Below are positions 8,496 through 17,518 of a stretch of DNA of 34,522 nt, piece after piece. The translations under genes and the position numbers were made by a program. Each line of letters begins with the position of its first letter. Positions within the stretch are counted from its first letter, which is position 1. Origin of the DNA: Nitratireductor aquibiodomus NL21 = JCM 21793 (GTDB lineage: Bacteria; Pseudomonadota; Alphaproteobacteria; Rhizobiales; Rhizobiaceae); NCBI RefSeq assembly GCF_000615975.1, contig NZ_BAMP01000044.1, positions 1 to 34,522 of the forward strand, read 5' to 3'. Below the pieces are notes generated by a model. The model saw only the letters and a program-made list of their open reading frames with translations, did not search any database and was not told the origin of the DNA.

Positions 8496-9806
8496 ATGAG
8501 CGATAGAATTGAAACGGGAAGAAGACATTTATGCATCGGCTTCAGCCTCACGGCGACATGGCTGCGCGGAAAAGACTTCACAAGGGAAGACGGGACCGTT
8601 GAGCAAAAGGACACGGTCGCGTTTTACACCGATTTGGCGAAGCGCTCGGAAGCGGCGAAGCTGGACTTCGTGTTCAAGCCCGATACGCTCAACCACAACC
8701 CCGCGATGGTCGGAAAATCCTCCGGCTTTGTGGGACTCGACCCGACATTGATGCTCGCCACGCTCGCGCGTGAGACAGACCGGATCGGTCTGGTCACAAC
8801 GGCGTCGACGACCTTCAATCCGCCCTATGTCATGGCAAGGCAGATTCAGTCGCTGCACTGGTTGAGCGACGGGCGTGCGGGCTGGAACATCGTCACCTCG
8901 ATCGAAGGCGCGGAAAACTTCGGACTGGCGGAAATGCCCTCGCCGCAGGAGCGTTACGCCAAGGCCGAGGAAGCCACCGAGATCGTTCGCCAATTGTGGC
9001 AAAGCTATCCCTATGAGGCCCTTTGCTATGAGGCGGGTGTCGAGGAAAAGAAGGCTGCCCCTATCGATTACACAGGCGATCATTTCAGCGTCAAAGGCCC
9101 GCTTAACGTGCCCGGACACCGCGCCGGCCCGCCGCCGCTCTTTCAGGCCGGAGCATCCGACACGGGGCGCAATTTTGCGGCATCGGTGGCCGACGCGATC
9201 TTTGCAGCCACACCCGACATCCACGCCGGCATTGACCTGAGAAGCGACCTGCAAAAACGCGCAGTGGCGCAGGGTCGGCCAGCGGATGCGGTACGCGTTC
9301 TTCCCGGCCTCTACTTCTTTCTTGGAAAGACGCGTGAAGAGGCTTTCGAGATGCACCGCGCGGCCCATGCCTTTTACGACACGCAGAAGCGCATCGATTC
9401 CGTGAAATCCGTGCTCGGCCTTGATCTTACCGGGGTTGAAGCGGACCGGCGGGTGACACCGGATATGCTGCCCAATCCGGACAGGCCCGTTCGCAGCAGA
9501 ACCCATGCCGACCTTCTGCGCCGCTATATCGAGCGCGAGCAACCCACCGTGGAGGTGCTGCTTGCCCGCCCCGAAGTGGTCGGATCGGCCCATTGGGTTT
9601 CACTGGGCACCGTCGAGGATGTGGTCAACGATGTGGAGGACTGGTTTCGCGAAGGTGCGATGGATGGCTTCATCGCTCTTCCGGGCGGTTCCAGTCAATC
9701 GGTCGACCTGTTTTTCGATGAGATGGTCCCGATGCTCGTCGAGCGCGGGCTTTTCCGCAAAGACTACAGCGGATCGACGCTGCGGGAGCATCTCGGACTT
9801 TCATAA
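8496..9806 (+). CDS. LLM-class flavin-dependent monooxygenase, NtaA/SnaA/DszA/SoxA family
   Basis: TIM-barrel FMNH2-dependent monooxygenase of 436 aa, the usual length for this family. It needs a separate flavin reductase, and none is visible here. Landmarks are the N-terminal segment GFSLTATWLRGKDF, the STTFNPPYVMARQ stretch, the SDGRAGWNIVTS motif typical of NtaA/DszA relatives, and the flavin-phosphate loop FQAGASDTGRNFAA. Characterised members cleave nitrilotriacetate, EDTA, sulfones or pristinamycin precursors by C-N or C-S oxygenation; the substrate here cannot be read from sequence. The ATG at 8496 follows AGAGGGG. It is convergent with the IclR gene (12 bases apart) and divergent from LysR. 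Confidence 0.9.
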   Translation: MSDRIETGRRHLCIGFSLTATWLRGKDFTREDGTVEQKDTVAFYTDLAKRSEAAKLDFVFKPDTLNHNPAMVGKSSGFVGLDPTLMLATLARETDRIGLVTTASTTFNPPYVMARQIQSLHWLSDGRAGWNIVTSIEGAENFGLAEMPSPQERYAKAEEATEIVRQLWQSYPYEALCYEAGVEEKKAAPIDYTGDHFSVKGPLNVPGHRAGPPPLFQAGASDTGRNFAASVADAIFAATPDIHAGIDLRSDLQKRAVAQGRPADAVRVLPGLYFFLGKTREEAFEMHRAAHAFYDTQKRIDSVKSVLGLDLTGVEADRRVTPDMLPNPDRPVRSRTHADLLRRYIEREQPTVEVLLARPEVVGSAHWVSLGTVEDVVNDVEDWFREGAMDGFIALPGGSSQSVDLFFDEMVPMLVERGLFRKDYSGSTLREHLGLS

Positions 9807-9818
9807 GCAGGAGCCGGT

Positions 9819-10589
9819 TTATGCCGGCGGTGTGCCGAGCGAGACATCGCGCGCTGCCAGAAACAACGCCTCGCGGTGCTTTTCGTTGGCAGCGTTCTCC
9901 AGAAGCGACACCGTCGACAAGACGCAGGCGAGTTCTCCCTGTGCATCGAACACTGGAGCCGCCTTGCCCGTGAGCGCGGAGAAAAGATGCTCGCTCAGTT
10001 CGGCACCGCCTTCCCGGCGAACCTCTTCAAGCCTGGTTTCAGTCGGCGGGGTTCCACGAACCATGTCGGGCTGGGTTTCCCGCGCCACGGCAATCTCCTG
10101 CGGTGTTAGATAGGCCTGAAACACCAATCCGCAGGCCGAGTTGTCGAGCGGAAGAACATCACCGAGGCTGACCGTGCTGATCGTGAACCGCGCATTCTTG
10201 AACCAGCGCACGACAGTCGGGCCGCGATCGGTCCAGATCACGATGCCGCATGCCGTTGTCATCTCGGCGGCAAGCTGTTTTACCCGTTGCGTCGCCGCCT
10301 CCACCGGGTCGATGCGGCGCAGCGCGCCGATGCCGATATTGAGCGCCTGCGGCCCCAGATCGTATCTGCCGCTCAGGGCGTCCTGATCGGCAAGCCCTTC
10401 CTTGACCAGGCTTTGCAGATAGCGGTGTGCGGAAGAGTTTCCCGTGCCTGCGCGTTTTGCCAGTTCGCCCAGAGGCAGAGGCGTTTCTGCATCGGCAAGA
10501 ATTTTCAGAAAACGCATTGCGATCGATACCGATTGTATCGTCCCGGCACGTTTTTCCCGCTGTCCGGGTTCTGCGTCGCTCAATGACAT
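9819..10589 (-). CDS. IclR-family transcriptional regulator
   Basis: Regulator of 256 aa. The N-terminal winged helix (about residues 17-75) contains LPLGELAKRAGTGNSSAHRY followed by the wing RYDLGPQALNIG. The C-terminal GAF-like effector domain includes TACGIVIWTDRGPTVVRWF and the conserved SACGLVFQAYLT segment. The ATG at 10589 is preferred; the frame is open to 10646 without a better start. The gene is divergent from the TonB receptor at 10963. GGAA/TTCC dyads lie in that gap, so the receptor is its likely target. It could also serve the monooxygenase. The effector is unknown. Confidence 0.88.
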   Translation of the reverse strand: MSLSDAEPGQREKRAGTIQSVSIAMRFLKILADAETPLPLGELAKRAGTGNSSAHRYLQSLVKEGLADQDALSGRYDLGPQALNIGIGALRRIDPVEAATQRVKQLAAEMTTACGIVIWTDRGPTVVRWFKNARFTISTVSLGDVLPLDNSACGLVFQAYLTPQEIAVARETQPDMVRGTPPTETRLEEVRREGGAELSEHLFSALTGKAAPVFDAQGELACVLSTVSLLENAANEKHREALFLAARDVSLGTPPA

Positions 10590-10846
10590 AGTGTTCGCTA
10601 ATCCCCCGCGACATAACCCGTTTTCCGCCTGATGGCCGTCAGTCAATTCATCCGGAAATGAAGCGGCAGTCTGCCAGAACCCATTCTGTTTTCAAAGACT
10701 TGGAACAGCAGTCAGCGTGATAAAACAGTGTCGCATGACTGGCGCCAAGCCGTCCATTCCGCCCATGTTTCGGACCATCAAAACTGTGCCTTTCATGTCA
10801 CAATGATTTCACTTTGGCGCTCGAGACCGCCTCGCTGGCACGCAAT

Positions 10847-10902
10847 TTCCATAGGAATGATTGACCGGTGGAATGTGTTCTTTATTGTGGAACGATCTTC
10901 CA
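10847..10902. promoter_or_regulatory. Two TTCC/GGAA dyads, candidate IclR operators before the TonB receptor
   Basis: TTCC-ATA-GGAA lies at 10847-10857 and TGGAA-CGATC-TTCCA at 10888-10902. Both are in the 373-base gap between the divergent IclR and receptor genes, close to the receptor start. IclR-family sites are often palindromes of this kind. The remainder of the 10590-10962 gap shows no other element I can support. Confidence 0.4.
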
Positions 10903-10962
10903 ATCCATGCGAGCCACGGTTTTCCCCAGCCAGCATTCTTCATGGCAATCCGGGGGCATTCC

Positions 10963-13035
10963 ATGTCAATCACGATCAAGCGACCCTTGATGCAGGGCGC
11001 CAGCGCGCTTTCAATTCTCGTCGCAAATGCGTTATCGGTACAGGCTCAGGAAGCCGATACGATATCGAACTTTACCGTTCTCGAAACCCTGATGGTGACC
11101 GGCGAGCGGGTGGAGCGCAGCGTCTTCGATACCGCTTCCTCGGTCGAGGTCGTCAGCGATGAACAGTTAAAGAAAAAAGCGCCGGGCAAGAGCGTCAAAG
11201 AGATCATTGACGGGATGGCCAATGTGCACATGCCGGGGGACACGGGCGCGCCTGTCATTCGCGGTCAGGCAACGGAAGGCCCGAACCGGGGCGTAGGGGC
11301 GTTCACAGCCGGCACGGTTCCGCGTGCAACCCTCAATGTCGATGGGCGCTATCTGAGCTTCAACGAGCTCTATTTCGGAACATCGTCTCTCTGGGATGTA
11401 GAAAGCGTTGAAGTTTTCCGCGGGCCACAGACCACGTCGCAGGGCGCCAACAGCATTGCCGGCGCGATCATCGTCAACACCAAGGATCCCACATTTACAC
11501 CTGAGGCCGCCTATCAGGTCATATATGGCAGCAACAATATGAAGCGGGCATCCGTGGCGTTCTCGGGCCCGATCATCGAGGATGAGCTGGCGGCGCGTCT
11601 GGCACTCGATTACTTCGACCGCGACACCTATGTCGACTTCGTGAACCCCACTTTCGATCCCGGCGACGCGGAGACGGACATTCTGATCCGCAACGGCCGC
11701 TTCAAGCTCCTGTGGACCCCCTCTTCGGTGCCGGGCCTGGAAGCGAAACTGACTTATTCTCATTCAGAATCGAACGGCCCGCAGGCAGAGAGTGTCAGCT
11801 TTCCTTTCGACAATTGGGAAAGCACGGCGGATGCCGTGGTCGGCTGGCCTATCAAGTCGGATGCCGTGATTGCCGATGTCAGCTACGAAATGGACAACGG
11901 CATCACCCTGTTCAACCAGTTTCAGTATTCGCAGGCCGATATCGAACGGCGTTATCGCATTGCCAATCTGGGTACGGTGACGCTCGACCAGACCGACGTG
12001 TCCAACGAAACCCGCGCGACATTCGAAGCCATGGATGGACGCCTCACCGGTGTTCTGGGCCTGTTCGCGCGGCAGGTCGTGTCCGACGAGTACATGAACC
12101 TTTTGGGTGACTACGACTTCGATGACACGAAAACCAGTCTGGGTGTCTACTCGGAACTCACCTATGACATCACCGACCGCTGGTCTGTAACCGGCGGGCT
12201 GCGCTACCAATACGACAAGGTGGAGCGTCTGATTGCTCTGCCGACGGGTTCCACGCATGACTATCAGGAGAATTTCGGCGCTCTTCTGCCAAAACTCTCA
12301 GTCTCCTACAAGGTCACGCCGGATATCGTCATTGGAGGTTTGGTCAGCCGAGGCTACAACCCGGGCGGCGTGAGCCTGCGCAGCCGCACCAACATCGCGG
12401 TGCCATTTCAGCAGGAGACAGCCTGGAACTACGAGCTTTTCGGCCGCGCCAATCTTCTGGACGATCGCCTGACGCTGACCGGCAATCTCTTCTACACCGA
12501 CCACCGTGACGCACAGCGCAACGTCATCAACTTCATCTCCTCCGTTTTCCCTGAAAGCGTGACCGTCAATGCGGAACGCGCACGCAGCTACGGGTTGGAA
12601 GTGGGCGGGACGTATCGCTTCAACGACGCGTTCCAGATCTATGGGTCTGCCGGATTGCTGCGAACCGAGGTTGTCGAATTCACCAACTCGGCGGCTGACT
12701 TCGAAGGCAAGGAGTTCGAACGTTCGCCGCGCTACAGCTTCTCCATCGGCGCGAACTGGGACATTACCGAACAATGGGCGGTCAATGCCGATTTGCGGCA
12801 TGTGGGAAGCTATTTCTCCGATAGCGAAAACGATCCGCAGTTCAAGATCGAACCCTACACGGTCGCCAACGCACAGGTCAGCTACAAGCCCCGCGATGAG
12901 TTTGAAGTCTTCGGTTATGTGAAGAACATCTTCAACGACACGTCACCGACGAGTATCTCCAACTTCCGCGGCAGCCTTAGCGGCTCCGTCGTTCGCCCCC
13001 GCGAATTCGGCATCGGCGTGCGCGGGCAGTTCTGA
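10963..13035 (+). CDS. TonB-dependent outer-membrane receptor (siderophore/metal-chelate type)
   Basis: Outer-membrane beta-barrel of 690 aa. A signal peptide (MSITIKRPLMQGASALSIL, ending near SVQAQEA) is followed by a TonB-box-like ETLMVTGER. The plug domain (about residues 45-165) has VEVVSDEQL, the IRGQATEGPNRG stretch and the conserved VEVFRGPQTTSQGANSIAGA segment. The barrel then runs to a C-terminal strand ending in phenylalanine (FGIGVRGQF), as expected for BamA recognition. The ATG at 10963 gives a clean signal peptide; ATG 10942 is an in-frame alternative. It is convergent with the FecBCDE-type ABC operon, which probably takes over the same ligand in the periplasm. Ferric siderophore is the likeliest ligand. 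Confidence 0.9.
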   Translation: MSITIKRPLMQGASALSILVANALSVQAQEADTISNFTVLETLMVTGERVERSVFDTASSVEVVSDEQLKKKAPGKSVKEIIDGMANVHMPGDTGAPVIRGQATEGPNRGVGAFTAGTVPRATLNVDGRYLSFNELYFGTSSLWDVESVEVFRGPQTTSQGANSIAGAIIVNTKDPTFTPEAAYQVIYGSNNMKRASVAFSGPIIEDELAARLALDYFDRDTYVDFVNPTFDPGDAETDILIRNGRFKLLWTPSSVPGLEAKLTYSHSESNGPQAESVSFPFDNWESTADAVVGWPIKSDAVIADVSYEMDNGITLFNQFQYSQADIERRYRIANLGTVTLDQTDVSNETRATFEAMDGRLTGVLGLFARQVVSDEYMNLLGDYDFDDTKTSLGVYSELTYDITDRWSVTGGLRYQYDKVERLIALPTGSTHDYQENFGALLPKLSVSYKVTPDIVIGGLVSRGYNPGGVSLRSRTNIAVPFQQETAWNYELFGRANLLDDRLTLTGNLFYTDHRDAQRNVINFISSVFPESVTVNAERARSYGLEVGGTYRFNDAFQIYGSAGLLRTEVVEFTNSAADFEGKEFERSPRYSFSIGANWDITEQWAVNADLRHVGSYFSDSENDPQFKIEPYTVANAQVSYKPRDEFEVFGYVKNIFNDTSPTSISNFRGSLSGSVVRPREFGIGVRGQF

Positions 13036-13107
13036 CCCGTCTTGATGGGGCAGCGGATCGAGAACAGGCTTCGTTGTTTCGGCCGATGCTCCAGCAACCG
13101 ATGTGAC

Positions 13108-13137
13108 AAAAATCCCGGCGCTCTTTCCGGCGCCGGG
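13108..13137 (-). terminator. Intrinsic terminator of the iron ABC operon
   Basis: On the minus strand an 8-bp stem (CCCGGCGC with GCGCCGGG, 13114-13121 and 13130-13137) closes a short loop and is followed by ATTTTTG (A-run at 13108-13112 on the + strand). It lies 48 bases after the binding-protein stop. Confidence 0.75.
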
Positions 13138-13158
13138 CTCAACAAACGAAGTGCCTGA

Positions 13159-13186
13159 GGCGGCTCCGGAACGGGCCGCCTTTTTT
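13159..13186 (+). terminator. Intrinsic terminator of the TonB receptor gene
   Basis: The GGCGGC/GCCGCC stem (13159-13164 and 13175-13180) is followed by six T (13181-13186). The T-tract overlaps the last codon of the convergent binding-protein gene. Together with the hairpin at 13114-13137 it forms a pair of opposed terminators between convergent genes. Confidence 0.7.
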
Positions 13187-14144
13187 ACTGCCGGGACCAT
13201 TCCTCGATACTGTCCAGCATATGCCGGGCGCTGGCGATCGTTGGCGTTGCAACGGCTATCGAATTGGCGAACACGATCCGCTTTTCCTTTGCCGCTTTCA
13301 TGAAGCGATCCCAACCCGGAGCCAGTGCATCGAGGTTCTTGCGCACCGCCGCCTCGCCCTGTTCGGTGCTCATATAGCCGTTCATAATGACCAGAATGTC
13401 GGGATCGAGTTTTACAAAAGTCTCCGAGTTCAACGGGGCCATGAACCCAAGGCCGTGTTCGTTTCTGTCATCCGTATCGGGCAGCGCAGCGCGGCTGTAT
13501 CCAAGGTCCTCAAGCGCCTGAACAGCGCCTGATTTGTTGCGCAGGACGTTGATCTGGTCGAAGACGATGACGGCAAGATAGGTCTTGTCCTCATCGCCCT
13601 GCGGCAGGGTTGCACGCACTTCGTCAACGCGCCTGCGATAGTCGGCTTCCAGCCGGGCATACGTGTCTTCGCGACCAAGCGCGGCCGCGATTTTCTTCTC
13701 CACCGCGAAGCCTGTCACCGCGTCGGACGCGAAGTCCTGCAAATAGACGGGCGCGATGCTCGAAAACGTCTCTGCAAGCCGCTGTTGCTGTGTGATGCCG
13801 ACCATAAGGTCGGGCTTCAGCGAGCGAACGAGTTCAAGATCGACATCACCGATGGCGCCGATGCCGGTCAAGCCCTTCTCCGCTGCACTGATGCCGAAAA
13901 CGCCCTCGACGAAGTCGATGTCCATGAGCGTTTCACCGTTCTTCGCGCGGCCATAGAGGGCGACGACATTCAGCCCCAGCTCCATCATGGGCAGACCGAT
14001 CAGCGGTTCGTGCAAAGCGACAATGCGTTTCGGCTCCACCGGTATCTCCACGGAGCGCCCGGCATCGTCGGTCACCTGCTTCGTTTGGGCCAGAGCGGAT
14101 GTGCCAAGCATCAGCGCTGCGCAAATTGTTGCAAACCTTCTCAT
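13185..14144 (-). CDS. Iron-siderophore ABC transporter periplasmic binding protein (FecB/FhuD class)
   Basis: Class III periplasmic binding protein of 319 aa. A signal peptide (MRRFATICAALMLGTSALAQ) is followed by the family signature QVTDDAGRSVEIPVEPKRIV. The N-lobe/C-lobe helix region LVRSLKPDLMVGITQQQRL is typical of siderophore, haem and B12 binding proteins. The C-lobe has LDPDILVIMNGYM and ends with a conserved amphipathic helix. The ATG at 14144 follows GAAGGA and starts exactly at the signal peptide; the longer frame to 14222 runs back into the permease gene. It is the last gene of the fec-like operon and faces the TonB receptor. The ligand is probably a ferric siderophore; haem or corrinoid are less likely alternatives. 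Confidence 0.88.
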   Translation of the reverse strand: MRRFATICAALMLGTSALAQTKQVTDDAGRSVEIPVEPKRIVALHEPLIGLPMMELGLNVVALYGRAKNGETLMDIDFVEGVFGISAAEKGLTGIGAIGDVDLELVRSLKPDLMVGITQQQRLAETFSSIAPVYLQDFASDAVTGFAVEKKIAAALGREDTYARLEADYRRRVDEVRATLPQGDEDKTYLAVIVFDQINVLRNKSGAVQALEDLGYSRAALPDTDDRNEHGLGFMAPLNSETFVKLDPDILVIMNGYMSTEQGEAAVRKNLDALAPGWDRFMKAAKEKRIVFANSIAVATPTIASARHMLDSIEEWSRQ

Positions 14145-14157
14145 GGAGTGTCCTTCC

Positions 14158-15223
14158 TCAATGGATGGCGCGCCGCGCCAGGGCGCGCAGCCGCAATGTG
14201 ACGATGAAAACGGGAACGCCAATCAGCACGATGCTCAACCCGGTCGGCATCGCGATTTCGCCTATAAGCGCGCGCGTCAGGGCATCGGCGGCGATCACGA
14301 GAAGACCACCAACCATGGCCGAGAGAACGAGGCGTGCCCTGCCTGAAGCCGGTGCGATGAAATTGGCGATGTGCGGCGCCATGATGCCGAGAAAGACCAG
14401 CGGGCCGACAGCCGTTACCGACGCGGATGTCAGAAGCACGGCGGCAAGAAGGATCAGCGGCTTGGAATAGCGCACCGGTTCTCCAAGAGCCATGGCCATC
14501 TGGTCGCCAAGGTCGTAGCTGCGCAACCTTCGGCCCAGAAAGAGAATGATCGGCAGGCTGACGACACACCATGCATGAAAGCCGCCAAAGCGCTCCACGA
14601 CGAGCGAAACAGCGAACCCGCCATCCAGTCTCCAAGCGCCTGCGATACCTCCGGAGGCGTATAGAGCACAAGGATTGTCGTGATGGAGGAAAGGCTGGTT
14701 TCAATCGCGATGCCCATGAGGAGAATGCTCATGCCACTGGCATTGCTTCTTCCCACCAGGCGATCAGCAAGCACCCCACGGCGAGCCCGCCGGCGAGCGC
14801 GGCGAGCGGCAGAACCGCTTGCGGAAACGCCGGGAAAAACACCAGCGCGATCATGATCGTGGTCAGCGACCCCTGGCTCAGGCCCAGCAACCCCGGATCG
14901 GCGAGAGGATTCTGAGACAGGGATTGCAGCATCGCCCCGGTCAGCGCGATGCACCAGCCGACCATCAGCCCCATGAGAATGCGCGGCAGACGCACATCCC
15001 AGATGGCGAATGCGGCATCGCTGCCGCCGGGGCCGCTCACGAGCGCGCGGACGATGGCCAGAGGCCCGAGGTCGGTGGTGCCCACCGAGAGTGAGAAAGC
15101 CAGCATTGCAAGCGTGGCAAGCAGCAGACCGCAAAAGGCGCTCAGATCCACAAGGCGGATTTTCAGCCCGCCAGGCAGGAAAAGCGCCAGACGCCGGTCA
15201 AGACCCTGTGCAATCACCGTCAC
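14158..15223 (-). CDS. Iron-siderophore ABC transporter permease 2 (FecCD family), two frameshifts as read
   Basis: Inner-membrane FecCD permease spread over three frames. The first part runs from the GTG at 15223 and includes RLPRILMGLMVGWCIALTGA and QNPLADPGLLGLSQG. Near 14759 the frame changes and continues with SNASGMSILLMGIAIET. Near 14617-14619 it changes again and finishes with GPLVFLGIMAPHIANF, the conserved GxxxFxGLxxPH motif. One missing base in a CC and one in a GGG run (coding strand) restores a single protein of normal length. The GTG overlaps the stop of permease 1, which supports this start. Broken as read, probably intact in vivo. It forms a heterodimer with permease 1. Confidence 0.85.
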
Positions 15224-16247
15224 AGCGCCGTCCTCGCGCCGGGTGAAAGGTAACAGCGCTTGACGATGATCGCGAAAGCATCCCGCCGAGGAGATCCATC
15301 ATGATCCCCGTATGCAAAACAAAAGGCGTGAAAGCTGTCCGTGCGGCAAGGTCGGCCAGAAGGCAGGTTGCCGCCCCCAGCACCGCATTGGCCGGCAGGG
15401 CCTTCTTGAATGCAGCCCCCGCGAACGGCCGCACCATATGTGGCACGATTAGACCGACAAACCCGATGGGGCCGCACACCGCGACCGCAGCGCTGGCCGA
15501 GACCACGACCGCCGCCAGGGCGATGAACCTGACACGCTCGACATCGACACCGGCGGAAGCCGCCTTCTCCCGACCGAGCATGACCAGCGTCAGCGGGCGT
15601 GCGAGAAAGAAGAGAAGCGCCACACCGATCGCGCCCAGCCACCAGAAACTATAAAGCCGATCGGCATAGGCGTGATTGATGTTGCCGCTCACCCAGCTCA
15701 AAAACTCGCTGCGACGTGAGGGGCTTGCAAGAAGAAGCGCGTTGGCGAGCCCGGAGTAAAGCATCGAAAGTACGGCTCCGGAGAGGATGAGACCCAGTCC
15801 ACGCGGATCGCGCGACATTCCGGTGAGACGGGTCACGAAGAGGCAAATGACAAAACCGAAAAGACCGCCCACGATTGCGGCGACGCCCTGCCAGGCGAGC
15901 GGTATGTCGAGCAGGAATATACCCGCGATGACAAAAAGCGTCGCTCCCGAACTGACACCGAGAAGAGACGGGGATGCCAGCGGATTGCGCGTGAGACCCT
16001 GAAGAACGCATCCGCCGCACGCCATGACAGCCCCCACGAACATCGCGATCAGAGCGCGCGGGAGACGCTGATAGACCACGATGAAATGGTCGAAATCCTC
16101 CTGATCGAAGAACAGCAGAGCCTCGACAACGCTGCGTGGCGAAATCGACGTCGCACCAAGAGAGAGATTGCCCAGGAACGCGGCCACAAGGATCAACACT
16201 GCGCCGGCGGGGGCTAAGCCGACCGGCAAGCCGGTTCGCATGGTCAT
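15220..16247 (-). CDS. Iron-siderophore ABC transporter permease 1 (FecCD family), frameshift near the 3' end
   Basis: Inner-membrane FecCD permease. Landmarks are RLPRALIAMFVGAVMACGGC, LQGLTRNPLASPSLLGVSSG and the conserved GPIGFVGLIVPHMVRPFAG. The ATG at 16247 overlaps the ATPase stop (ATGA). The frame runs on past the expected end, while the natural C-terminus (FAIIVKRCYLSPGARTAL) is in another frame that stops at 15220, overlapping the GTG of permease 2. One missing G in the GGG run (CCC at 15282-15284 on the + strand) joins the two. It is the second gene of the operon. Confidence 0.87.
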
Positions 16248-17049
16248 GAAGCCAGAGCCTGTTGTGTTCGCTTTGGCTCCGGCAGACAAACGATGCGTCC
16301 GTCGCGCGCGAAAACGTCCGCCTCGATCTCGAACGCAGCCATCACGTTTTCGCGCGTGATGGTCCGTTCCGTCGGGCCGTTGGCAATGGTTCGCCCTTCC
16401 CGCATGATGACCACGTCATCGGCGAATGTCGCGGCGAGGTTCAGGTCGTGAAGAACGGAAATCACCGTCTTGCCCCGCTGGATCGTGAGGTCGCGCACCA
16501 GCTCCAGCACCGAATACTGAAAGCGCAGATCGAGATGGTTGACCGGTTCGTCCAGAAGGATGATGTCGGCGTCCTGCGCCAGCACCATGCGATCCAGGCG
16601 CGCTGCCGTTGCCCGCCCGAAAGCCTGTTCACCGGGAGATGCCCCATATCAGAGAGGCCGACCGTCGCGAGCGCATTGAGGAATGCCTTGCGGTCGGCAT
16701 CGCTCGGTCCGCCAAAGAGCGAATAGCGTGCATAACCGCCCAGTTCCACCAGTTCTCCGACGCTCAGATAGTCGGGGCAGAAGTTTTCCTGTGGCAGATA
16801 GGCGATGCGGCGCGCAAGCGCGCGCCGGCCGATGCCGGCAATGGGCTGTCCATCCAGCGTCACCTCTCCGGAAACCGGCTTCAGGAACCCCATCACCGTT
16901 TTGAGAAAGGTGGACTTTCCGCAGCCGTTCGGCCCCACAAGAGCGGTGAAACGCCGATGGGCGAAACCCGCTGAAAAGCCGTCCAGAACACGCGCGCCCT
17001 TGGGGCCGTAAGAAACCGAAAGAGTGTGTGAGGAGAGCAAGAAGGCCAC
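16244..17049 (-). CDS. Iron-siderophore ABC transporter ATP-binding protein (FecE/FhuC type), one frameshift as read
   Basis: Cytoplasmic ATPase of the Fe-chelate importer. Walker A is GPNGCGKST, followed by the family-typical IAYLPQENFCPDYLSVGELV and the signature RLSGGQRQRAWIA. The frame then breaks near 16589, exactly before the expected MVLAQDADIILLDEP, which holds Walker B and continues with VLHDLNLAATFADDV (H-loop) in the next frame. One missing C restores one protein of about 268 aa. The start is a GTG at 17049 without a clear ribosome-binding site. It is the first gene of the operon, with FecC, FecD and the binding protein following by overlaps. The 192-base upstream gap must hold the promoter, but no iron-regulator box is obvious. 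Confidence 0.87.
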
Positions 17050-17241
17050 CGGTGGTTGCTATCGAAGATCAACCACACATACCTGACAAATCTACTCCAC
17101 AATATCAAGAGTGATGCCGGCCTGAGCCTCGCTTCTCATCTGCTTCTGCGGTGAGCAGAGCAGTGAACGCAACAGTTCCCAAATGGAATGAAGGGTGAAG
17201 ATGGGAAACGGAGATCCGGAGTCAAAACCCAGGTGTGAATT

Positions 17242-17511
17242 CTACATCGCGGACAAGGGCAGGTCCTCGCGGACCACGTCGCCCAGCGCTTTATGAACGC
17301 GCAGGGATACGATCTTCTGACCCGGTCGCATGATGCCAATCACTGTCTCCACGTCCGGGCATCCCTCATCCCGGCATGCGATTTCGGACACAGCCACAAC
17401 GGCATCATCACTCAAGTCATACAGCTCGCGCACCCAGCCCTTGATCTGACGCGTCTTTTGGGGGAGCGCGCGGCGCGGCGCCAACGGATTGTCGAAGAGA
17501 TTCATCGGCAT
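17242..17511 (-). CDS. Small uncharacterised protein downstream of the COG0523 GTPases
   Basis: Putative 89-aa soluble protein. It has no membrane segment and no family I can name with confidence. Visible features are a proline-rich start (NLFDNPLAPRRALPQK), a WVRELYDLSDDAVVAVSEI stretch and a two-cysteine motif CRDEGCPD that could bind metal. ATG codons at 17511 and 17505 are both possible. It lies 7 bases after the GTPase gene and is apparently the last gene of the zur-led minus-strand operon, which suggests a link to zinc limitation. The composition looks coding and the ORF is co-directional with its neighbours, but the function is unknown. Confidence 0.65.
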   Translation of the reverse strand: MPMNLFDNPLAPRRALPQKTRQIKGWVRELYDLSDDAVVAVSEIACRDEGCPDVETVIGIMRPGQKIVSLRVHKALGDVVREDLPLSAM

Positions 17512-17518
17512 GACGTTA

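Noticed and set aside
17050..17241. Possible second riboswitch or iron-regulator box upstream of the fecE-like gene
   Set aside because: GGGAA-like and GGTGA-like fragments occur, but the order and the conserved CCAGGAGACC element of a B12 aptamer are missing, and no convincing Fur, RirA or Irr palindrome was found.
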